Part shown: positions 23,674 through 32,836 of the stretch, piece after piece | Layout of the letters: every line of letters starts with the position of its first letter | How positions within the stretch are numbered: the first letter of the stretch is position 1 | The notes under the pieces: model-generated | What the model saw: the letters and a program-made list of their open reading frames with translations, nothing else | Database searches by the model: none | Told to the model about the DNA's origin: nothing | NCBI GenBank assembly: GCA_037179335.1 | Contig: JAKZHN010000001.1 | Coordinates: 1,302,001 to 1,366,000, forward strand | Reading direction: 5' to 3' | DNA: 64,000 nucleotides | DNA from: Cyclaneusma minus | Lineage: Eukaryota; Ascomycota; Leotiomycetes; Marthamycetales; Marthamycetaceae | Position numbers and translations under genes: made by a program

Positions 23674-24349
23674 CAGCTGGAGCCGAGCTTTCTGATATGA
23701 AAGCCGCAGCGTAGGGTCAGCTGGCCAAGATATTGTATGGAGATGAAAAGTCTGGGGATAGTGCGAAACCCGTGTCTATCTAGGTTTGGTGGGATCACAG
23801 CAAGGTGTGAATCGCCTCAACGCCAGTGTTTGACTGGTTGTTCTTTGACTGGTGACTGGAGAGAGAAAGGTAGCAGGGAGCTAGACCTCTTGCAAGACAT
23901 TGAACATAGCTCCCAGCCTGCTGTCATGTTTGCCTGAGGCCTTTATCCAGGCTAGGTATCTACATGTACGGCTACAGCATGAGCCTTCATATGACCTAGG
24001 CACGTGGTTTTCCGTGCCCAGACAATCTATATTTCGACAGCGTGACATGACCGCGCCGTGTTCTCGAGTGCCACGAAAATGCGGAGCCAGTACCGTAATG
24101 GAAAGAGCGAAGTGAGCGGGACAGAGCCACGCTTTGGTTTTTCTTGAGTGCCCAAGGTAAGTCAGAATTATCGCAGCTTCACCACGCATTGACAAAGCCG
24201 TCGGATTTCGGAACGGGTTTCACTGAAACCCGATAATCGCCAACCCCTGACCAGCTTCTTCCTTTTCCCTAAATACCACAAATAGCACTCAGCCAATAAC
24301 TCACCCGATTCTACCTCGTGTGGACGATTCACGAAAGGCCACCTGCAAG
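23674..24349. promoter_or_regulatory. spacer and MFS promoter
   Basis: About 680 bases between regulator and exporter genes on the same strand. No gene seen. The proximal part contains the TCGGA repeat and the 19-bp palindrome annotated below. Confidence 0.5.
24201..24232. promoter_or_regulatory. candidate Zn2Cys6 operator before the exporter: TCGGA pair and a 19-bp palindrome
   Basis: TCGGATTTCGGA (24201-24212) is a direct pair of the half-site also found in the PKS-P450 spacer. It is followed directly by CGGGTTTCACTGAAACCCG (24214-24232), a perfect inverted repeat with 9-bp arms and one central base, framed by CGG and CCG. The centre is about 127 bases upstream of the exporter ATG at 24350. 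Confidence 0.55.
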
Positions 24350-26404
24350 ATGGCATCAACACCACCAGACCCATCCTCTCTCAACAGGCCACACTCTGAA
24401 TTTGAGATGAGCCAACGCCATCTTCTCTCCCTTCGCTCTGTTGATGAGCCTCAAGCAGAGCCCGACAAAACTTCCAAGCCATTGCATCAGGAGTCTCAAT
24501 GGGTTTCTGGCTTCAAACTTATCAACATTATCACCGCCGTCACTCTCGTCGCTTTCCTTATGATGCTCGATTCCTCTATCATCAGTAGGTGAAACGAAGC
24601 TATTCTCGAATTGGGCCGAGCTAATACAATTTGAAACCTTTAGGTACTGCGATACCTAGCATCACAAATGCTTTTCACTCTACTTCTGATATTGGGTGGT
24701 ATGGTAGCGCATACCAGATTTCAAGGTGCGGCGTTGCAATAGTACATGCATCTTACCCCAAATGCTGACTTCGTTCTAGTGCAACGCTTCAACCATTGAC
24801 CGGAAGAGTGTACATGAACTTTAAAGCCAAGGTCTGCTCCAGTATTCACGTTCTCGCTGCTCTCGTTCGCACTGACTCGTATATAGTGGACTTTCATGTC
24901 ATTCTTCGCCATCTTTGAAGTCGGTTCATTGATTTGCGCTGTGGCAAGTTCTTCCAACATGCTCATCATTGGACGAGCAGTGTCTGGAATCGGAACTTCA
25001 GGTATTATGAATGGCGCGATGACAATCATCGCTGAAAGCGTTCCTTTGGAGAAAAGACCAACGTTGACCGGGATTGCCATGGGGGGTAAGTCGAAGCTTA
25101 CTCGACTTTGATGCTTTTTCTGATTTTGATCTAGTCTCTCAACTCGGCTTGGCTTGTGGGCCATTGATCGGGGGGGTTTTGACGCAATATGTCAGCTGGC
25201 GCTGGTGTAAGTCTCTCACTCCTCTGATTCTCTCAGAAGTCTAACCTGCATCAGGCTTCTACATCAACCTTCCCATCGGAGGCCTCGTGGCAGTGATGCT
25301 AGCATTCGTCCACATTCCCACTCGGATCCCGAAACCTCCTCCCATGACCGTTCTCCGTTCACTTCCATCCAAACTCGATCTGGGCGGCTTCGCAATTTTC
25401 GCTCCAGCGGCTATTATGCTACTACTTGCTCTACAATATGGCGGGGTCACATATGCCTGGTACAGCAGTCAGGTGATCGGCTTGTTCTGTGGATCAGGGG
25501 CTACGTTCATTGTTTTCCTGGGCTGGGATTACTTCAAAGGCGACGAGGCTATGATTCCGCGGTCCATCGCTAGTAAAAGAACGGTATGGTCGAGCTGCTT
25601 GGCATATGGATGCCTCTCGGGGCTTTGGTACTGCTTTTCGTACTACCTTCGCATTTATTTCCAGGCTATCCTAGGCGCGTCTCCAACTATGAGCGGTGTC
25701 GACATGCTGCCGAATATCCTGCTGATGATCGTCTCTGCTATACTCTCTGGGAAATTACGTAAGTCGAAGTTTTTGCGATATGATTCGTCGCTAAAACTTC
25801 TACAGTCGAAAGGATAGGGTACTACATTCCTCTAACCGTCACGAGTGCAGCTCTTACGGCTGTTGCAAGTGGCCTTATTTCTACGTATTCGCCTGGCACA
25901 TCAACGGGAGCACGGGTCGGATATCAGATACTTCTAGGCTTTGGACGTGGACTCGGACTACAAATGGTGAAGATTCCCCTTTTGCAGAAGTGCCCATTAA
26001 TGTACAACAATTGCTGACCTTCTCAGCCTATCATCGCTGTTCAGAATACAACACCACCGGCGCAAGTATCCCTGGCTATGGCACTGGTTATGTTTAGCCA
26101 GTCACTGTCCGGAGCATTGGTCCTCAGTTTCGCTAGCGTCATCTTCAGCAACGGTCTCGAGACCGAGATCCCCAAATATGCACCTGAGGTCGACCCTCAA
26201 CTCGTCGCAGATGCTGGTGCAACAGGATTTCGGGAAGCGGTTCCTAGCTCTAGCTTGCCTGGCGTATTAACCGCGTATTCGAAGAGCATCGACCATGTTT
26301 TCTATTTATCAGCTGGCCTGGCCGTGGGTTGTTTCATATTTGCGTGGGGAATGGGTTGGAAGGCTGTGAGCAACAAGAAGAAAAAGGAAAAGTCCCAAGC
26401 TTAA
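24350..26404 (+). CDS. MFS drug/toxin efflux transporter, DHA2 (14-TM) type
   Basis: Eight exons (24350-24584, 24644-24725, 24780-24831, 24887-25085, 25135-25206, 25255-25758, 25806-25966, 26027-26404) splice without a break. Membrane exporter that moves small molecules out using the proton gradient. A hydrophilic N-terminus is followed by TM1 ending in LMMLDSSIIS-TAIP (the DHA2 motif D1), the loop GRVYMNFKAKW (motif A), motif B/C region GRAVSGIGTSGIMNG, the LACGPLIGG motif and SWRWCFYINLP. Several further hydrophobic helices run to a Lys-rich tail (NKKKKEKSQ). Relatives sit in many fungal secondary-metabolite clusters as self-protection pumps. It is intact next to damaged enzyme genes. Only 190 bases separate its stop from the end of the hydrolase gene on the other strand. 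Confidence 0.93.
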
Positions 26405-26595
26405 GGTAGTCTTGCGGAATTACCAGACAATATGCCAGCCAGGTAGAGGATCTATTGCCTTAGATACCTATCCAAGACACCTCAATGATGAAATGGGATA
26501 ACTCGACTTAGGTTCGTGATTCGACAGACTAATCGTTCCGCGTTCGCAGTCTGTCGGCATACACATGTTCCCCCAAGTGTCTATAGGAACAATCC

Positions 26596-27787
26596 TCAGG
26601 GCCAATATTGTGCGACAAATTTGAGACCCTCCTGTACCCAAGCATCCTGCGAAGTGTGCCTTGTTTCAAAACCATGATCCCCCGGTTGAAGGCTAAGTAG
26701 CACCGGAACATCTGGCAAACGTTCTCTCAGCCTTTCCACAAAAGCTATTGAGTACACTCGAGGAACCTGATTATCGTCAGTCAGCACTTCCGTCAAAATG
26801 AAACCTGGATGGAAGCTACCACTTACTACAGAGTCCTGTTCCCCTTGCACGATCCATACTATAAAAAGCTCAAGTTAGTAAGTCGTAATATATGTGCCTC
26901 CGAAATGTAACTGACTTGGCGGTATATTCTCCACCTTCTCTAACGTCTTCATAACATCCAATTCATCTGCACTCTTGAAACCCAACCAGCGAGCCAAATA
27001 TGCCTGCTGTAACACGCAAGTCAAAAACTCCCACATCCCCACTGCATCCCCACTCGTCCTTACAGCATGAGGTGGGAGATTCGCAATGTAAGAACGGACT
27101 ATCTTCTCGGCTTTCCATGGTGGTGGTGGTCTCTTGCCCAGAATGACCTTGGGTCCAGGAATGCGATAGTAGGGAATATTGGTGTAAAGTGAGCCGGCCA
27201 TGGATATGAGAAGCTTGATCTTGGACATGGTCGGAAAGAGCAAGGCAGATTGGACAGCGAGGTATCCACCCGCCGATTGACCGGTGCACGCTAGCGGAAG
27301 AGGTCAGGTAAAGCATTCCAATTTTCGTCTTTGGCGATGCTTAGGAGCTGAGTATGGAGCCATTGCCAGAAACTCTCGAGGTCGGCGAGAATGTCGACGC
27401 CGTTGGCCTCTGGAAGAAGGCGATAGTCAGGGACGATGAGAATGGACGGGGTTGCTATGCAGAGATCTAGAAGCCTTTGCAGCTCAAGAATTAGACACAT
27501 ATTTTTCTATATGTAAAACAAGTTCCGAGGCGTACAGTGAAAGCAATTCTAATGAGATTTAACCGCGAGCAAGAATCAGAAGCTTACCAAGGGGGAAGCC
27601 AGCCTTCATACAGACGGTCACCCACAGCAAAACCTCCACCATGCCAGTTGACAACGACGGGGTAAAAGGTTTTAGGCTTTGACTGTAGAGCATGGGGGAC
27701 CAAGACACTTGCTTGAAGGGGGTGGCCGTGGATTGTCTTGAAGGTCAAGTCGGTTTTGTCGAAAGGCTGAAGTTTGCTGACCGGCAT
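26596..27787 (-). pseudogene. alpha/beta hydrolase, HSL-like family, frameshifted
   Basis: Ester or lactone hydrolase of the hormone-sensitive-lipase type. Exons 27787-27588, 27474-26916, 26858-26827 and 26766-26596. The oxyanion-hole motif HGGGF follows VVVNWH; then YRLLPEA, nucleophile motif TGQSAGGYLA, acid region VQGEQDSVV and the histidine in QPGDHGF, so the full triad is coded. The upstream part (SFWQWLHTQLL to ALPDLF) runs into TAG at 27291-27293, and the nucleophile motif lies in a frame one base away. Total exon length is 962, one base short of a multiple of three. An intron ending at that TAG is imaginable (a CTGAC branch-like site and pyrimidines precede it), but no suitable GT donor exists without losing the conserved FWQWL block. 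No signal peptide. It could have served as product-release or de-esterification enzyme for the PKS, which lacks a thioesterase. Confidence 0.85.
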
Positions 27788-28004
27788 TTTCGGGAAGCTG
27801 AGTGATAAGTTTGCAAAATTTGAGAGAACTATGTGGGACTTTGTCGAAGAGACAGGGTAGATGTGGGAAAGTCTCTTATTTAAAGTCCTGTAGGAAATAT
27901 CTCGATGTCTTCAAAAAGAAACGAGAAAGGACAAGCAAAAAAGGTTTTCCGGGGCCACGGCTGGCAACAGTTCAAACAGGTTGGGCTCGTGATAGTTCAG
28001 TCAA

Positions 28005-28440
28005 GTCCAGTCCGGAGGCTTGGACTGGACTCCTTGTCCGGTCGGATGAAGGTACTTAAGACCGGGAGTGGACCCCAGGCCGAACGAGCAATCCAGTTCA
28101 TAATGTGGAATCCAGCTAGGAAAAACTCCGAGTTAAATGCGATTCTCGCCTAGAAATCATGGGTTATCCACCTAGTTTTCTTATTAAACTCCCAAAAAAA
28201 ATCTTGAAACCCCTTAACCCTACAAATCCTCTAGATTCCCCAATTTCCTCTGGACCATTTAGACTACAGCCCCGATGAGTCCAGTCTGTTCCCCAAACTG
28301 GACTAGTACATGTCCAAAGATTGGATGGACTGCACTCTAGTATGTCCGAACCACATACGGACTCTTCCTATCAGACGGTCAGATTCTCAAACCAAATCGC
28401 CGGGTCGGGTCCGACTGGACCCCTGACCGGACCTGACCCG
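28005..28440. repeat. cluster of GGACTGG-type inverted repeats
   Basis: Perfect arms GTCCAGTCC (28005-28013) and GGACTGGAC (28022-28030); a second pair AGTCCAGT/ACTGGACT near 28279-28305; and a GC-rich near-palindrome GGGTCGGGTCCG ... CGGACCTGACCCGACCC near 28403-28443. Such nested palindromes are usual at ends of degenerate DNA transposons; no transposase is recognisable. Confidence 0.4.
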
Positions 28441-28936
28441 ACCCATCTTTCTCATTGACCGTCCTCCGTCGTGCATTAAGCCCTGGGGCTACATGGCCGA
28501 TTCGATGGAGAGATACTGAGGTTAGAGGACTGTTGAGAACCCGCTCACGGCTGGGCCTACCCTTGGCGCATCCTTCGCAAGTATCCGCCTCACTCCAACA
28601 GCTGCAATGTAATTCAGCCCTTAAAATGACCTGCCAAATTGGTATACCCTTCCGCCGCTGCCGGTAGACACCAGCGGCATATCGACCCTCCTTAGAAGCC
28701 CGGACTTTACCAAGTCAATAGCCGACATGCGCAAAGCCGGACTCCCCTCCTACGGCCCTTCTATTCCCGATACCTCCCCTTGAGCTGGCTCCCGCCACAT
28801 GGCCGGCACACCGTCAGAAGTCCGGACTTTTGCGCCAAATCGAAGACCACTTCTACGGACCTTCTCCCCTTCCGAACACCCTACATCGCGACATAAACCA
28901 CTACTCCACCACCACAACAACCACCACCACTCCAGC

Positions 28937-29085
28937 TCTACAGCTTGCGCTCCAGCTCCAAGCTCTCCAGCTTCAAGCCCAGCTTCAGCTGCAGCTCCAT
29001 TTTCAGCTTTGCGCGCGCTGCAGCGTTTGTCAAAAACCCCCACGCTATTTGTCAGGCCCTCGCCCTCGCCCTCGCCCTCGCCCTT
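28937..29085. repeat. low-complexity AGCTCCAG-like and CTCGCC tracts
   Basis: Imperfect AGCTCCAGC/TTCAGC repeats followed by (CTCGCC)n around 29060-29083. They account for the Leu/Gln-rich and Ser/Pro-rich open frames in this stretch. Confidence 0.6.
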
Positions 29086-29729
29086 CCTCCCCAGCCACCG
29101 ACATAGCGCATGCCAGGCTGCCTTCTCCAAACCTCAATACATATGCGCTGAAACTGGAGCTGGAGCTTAAAGCTGGAGCTAGAGCTTGGAGTTTGACCTG
29201 GGCTAGGCTTCCGTAAATCCCACATTAATGTTAGGATTATTGTTATCCTCTTTAGATTCGGCTTTTGTGCCGTTCTTGCGAGGCTGTGCCGTACTTACGC
29301 TTTGCATGCTCCTCTTTGCTGTTTCAGCTGAGCTATCACTATTGCCCGGACTCTTTGACCAACCGTGGCGAATCCCCTGGTCCCTGGATCCACACTGACG
29401 CACGGACAGGCACTATGGACCACCCTCGTACATGTAACTCGCAAGCACCTACATGTAGTTAAGCGGTATAGGTCGGAATTCTCTAGTCGGGCTACGCCCT
29501 ACGGGGAGTACCTCCATTGACACCAAAGTGACCAAACAATGCGTGTGAAGGTACTTACTCCTTTAGAGGTGGCGGATAGTCTGAAAATCTGAGATATCTC
29601 GCAGACTCTGATTGGGTTTTTGGATTCCGAACACTATTCGAAGACAGTCGTACAGATTCATATCTTTCAAACACATTGCTACTAGCGCCGCTACCTGCTG
29701 TCAAAACAGATCCTTAGGACATTAGCTAA

Positions 29730-32098
29730 ATCTTCCCCGATCAAGCTTCCACGTTCCTCAACGATCCCCCTGCTGCATCACAGCATTACACAACACCGAA
29801 TTTACAAGTGAATACAAATCCAGGCTTCGATGAACGTCCATTTCGAAAAAAACGAAGACCTGCCCTGGCTTGCGAACAATGCAGACGGAAGAAAATCAAG
29901 TACTTTACCGGACGCCCCCCCACCCAATTATTCTTTTGCTCATTCAATCGATAGGTGTGATCATCAAAACCCATGCCAGCCATACTTCAAGGCTGGGATC
30001 CAAGATTGTAAATATATCGACGATCGACGAACGTTTGTAACTGCGCCATTCGAAACCAAGGACGTACACTTCTCTATGTTCGCCGCCACCAATTCAAGCG
30101 ACAAACCGCACGACGGCAACGGCAGCAAAGAGCCCAACCTGGAAAGCTTCCCGATGCAGGGCTCCGTTCAGCCTGTTACACGGGGGGTATTGAACGACCC
30201 GACCGAAGTAGCTGATCCTTACAATTCCCTCGAACTCGACCTCTCTCCACAAAGAAGCTTGAACATCGACGCCGGTGCTTATCTGCCAGACCCGTTCTTC
30301 AAGGCTAGGTTTTGTGGCCGGAGTCATTGGTCACATTCGCTTTATCAGGTAAATCCAGGCCACCTTCATTTGGAGGTTCTAAATAAATAACAACGTGCAA
30401 CAGCCTCCCGAGTTTTTAGAAATCGTACACAAGCACGAAGCCAACACATCTTGTCATGGTTTGGCCACACTTGCGGCGTGCAAAGCTATTGCCAAGGAAA
30501 TCAAGATACGAGAATCTAGGGATGCTCAAGCCTATAGCCTTCTTAGAGACTTAGTTCCCAGCCAGCAAGTATCGGATCGTTTGACGCAAGCGTATCTCCG
30601 TACTTTCCAGACCTTGTTTGGGACGCTTTATGTCCCTTCGTTCCGTGAAGACTACAAGGCTTTTTGGAGACGGCCTGAGATCGCTAGCGAATCCTTCATC
30701 GTCACGCTCCTTCTCGTCATGTCCATCGGTTCAACTTTTGTTTCGCAAGAGATGGGAATCTCGCGGGTAACGGCATACCAGTGGATAAATACAGCAGCAA
30801 GCTGGTTGGCTTCAGTGAAAGAAAGCAAGAGTCTGGGCCTGGAGGTCCTCCGTATCCGGTGTCTTTTGTGGAAGGCATGTTGGTGCAGACCGGTTGGTAG
30901 CAGTATTGCCTGGCTCTCGGTAGGCTGTTTGGTTAGAACAGCTACGCAGATGGGTGTCCATATTGACCCAGAGAAATGCTCGCCCGATGTACCCACTTCT
31001 GAGATCGAAGCAAGACGCAGACTTTGGGCAGCTGTACTCGAAATTGAGGTTCAATCATGCATGGACCAGGGTTGTTTGACGTCGATCAGAATCGACGACT
31101 ATGACTGTGCTTTGCCCTCAAACGTCGACGATGCCAGCCTAGAAGCAAGCAAACGTGGAGCGGCTAGCGCAGTACCGAAGCCCATGGAGGACCTGACACA
31201 GTCGTCCATTCAGATTTTGCTCATGAAGACATTCCCGGTCCGCCTGAAAATCGTCAACTTCATCAACAGTGTCAAGTCGGGCAACATCTTCGAACAAACA
31301 CTTGCTTTGAATGCCGAGCTGTCAGAAGTCCTTGAAAGCTGCCGGGCTTTAATCGAGGGCTACCGTATGAGCAGCACTCCCCCGTCGGCGTTTCAGATGA
31401 AGCTTTTTGATCTTTTCGTTTGGAGATCCGTCATGAGTCTTTATCAGTCATTTGCTATCCAGGCAATGTTCAAAGCGTCTTACAACTACTCCCGAAAAGT
31501 ATACCTCCAGACATGTTGTGCACTTTTCGCTGATTCATCCGGTGACGACGATTTCCATCGCTTGCGCCTGCAAGGGACAGGGATATTTCGCGATGTCTTT
31601 ACTCAAGCCGCCCTTTACATGTGCAGACAGCTCATATGCATGAAACCCGACACATCATTCCTTACATCTGGGATCCCAATCAGGACGACAGAGATGCGCA
31701 GATTCATCTCCGAGTATCTGGAACTGGCTATGGCCCGAATTGTGGCAGGCGAAAGGAAAATCAAATGCTATGTATTGGTTTCCTGCCTGCTGGCACAATC
31801 AGATGCTATTGAAAACGGCGCCTCGATGCGAAAGATGATCTCAACGGCGTTGCAGACGAGTTTGGAGATATCACATTCTCTTTTGAGGTCTCACGTCGAC
31901 AGCATGTCTAGTCAAGGAAGGAATTTTTCGGTACAGACCTGCTCCAACACACCTCCAATGGATCAACAGCAGCAGTTGTCGAATTGGCCACCCTGGGGCT
32001 CACTGGCAAGTCCGTATTATGCGGACTCATTCAGTTGGAGCTCGCCTGCAAACGATGAGATCTTCAGGGACATAGATCTATCGTTCAGTTTTAGTTGA
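29730..32098 (+). CDS. Zn2Cys6-type transcription factor, 5' end unresolved, zinc-cluster Cys replaced
   Basis: Fungal-specific regulator. The coding part can be followed through 29730-29899, 29955-30348 and 30404-32098 (introns 55 nt each). The N-terminal basic/zinc region reads RKKRRPALACEQCRRKKIK, then CDHQNPCQPYFKAGIQDC. The fifth cysteine of the CX2CX6C...CX2C pattern is Tyr (codon TAC; TGC expected). Upstream in this frame I reach TAA at 29727 without meeting ATG, so the start is in an unseen upstream exon or lost. The ATG at 29830 lies in another frame and would replace the first half of the zinc cluster, so it is not accepted as start. The 565-residue C-terminal part (FWRRPEIASESF, SIAWLSVGCLVRTATQMGVH, EARRRLWAAVLEIE) is a normal fungal middle-homology region and is uninterrupted. 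May regulate the cluster or be unrelated. Confidence 0.78.
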
Positions 32099-32836
32099 TC
32101 TTCCAGAGACGAGAATAGACACTGACCCTCAAAACTCACCAGTGCTCAGAATCATGATTGACGTTGACGGCGAATGCCATTTATTGCGTCACGTTGGTAA
32201 TTGTCCAGCTGGCTGTGAGATTTTGTTGATGTTTCCCGGTGAGTGTGACATGTGCGGCCTGGGGATGGAGTTCGACGCATGTTCGTCTGGGCAAAAAGCT
32301 AAAGCTGCAGGGGTGCCCGCTGACGTCGCCAACAATTGACGAGCCATTGTGACCTCCCCATCGAGATCATCCTATCACTTTTCCTTCCACACCATACTCA
32401 ACCAGGACTCGTGTGCACTGAGCACTCGACTGGATGCGAAGCTGCCGTTGCAACTCAAGGCACTGCCATAATACACGCCTACATTCGCCCCTACCTGCCA
32501 TAACAGTTAATACCGCGTAAATATTCGAAGCTGGCTCCTCCTCCGTTATCTCGCTTTCGCGCTGCCGGCCACCCTCACCACCGATCCTCCCTCTTTCGAT
32601 ACCTCTTTCCGCGCACCTCCCAGTCCGCTAGGAACAGCCTTGAGCGCTTCCGCTTCGACACTCTCCCATACTACAAACACCGCACCCACACGAGCATCTA
32701 TAATTTCCTGCTCAGGAGGCAGCAGCGGCGACGGGCTCAGAAGGCGGCCGGGACTAGCATACTTCAGATCCTCCGTCGACGAGGCCGGAGTATATTTGCT
32801 TCTCGGCTGGGCCATGCAAATCAGTCAAGAGCAAAG
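32099..32836. other. intergenic and APP1-type gene promoter / 5' UTR
   Basis: No supported gene. A Cys-containing 65-codon open frame (32142-32339) lacks a signal peptide and family likeness. The last 300 bases are C/T-rich, as expected of a 5' UTR. Confidence 0.45.

Larger units (their letters stand above)
27788..29729. other. non-coding spacer with inverted repeats and low-complexity tracts
   Basis: No supported gene. 28000-28450 is rich in GTCCAGTCC/GGACTGGAC-type inverted repeats; 28880-29200 holds CCA/CAA, AGCTCCAG and CTCGCC simple repeats that create long but meaningless open frames on both strands. It probably contains remains of one or more transposons. Confidence 0.5.

Noticed and set aside
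28750..29216. Long overlapping open frames on both strands (120-128 codons)
   Set aside because: Composition follows the simple repeats (AGCTCCAG, CTCGCC, CCA); no domain or conserved block.
32142..32339. Possible small Cys-rich protein (65 codons)
   Set aside because: Begins with a non-ATG codon, has no signal peptide, and the Cys pattern matches no known effector family.
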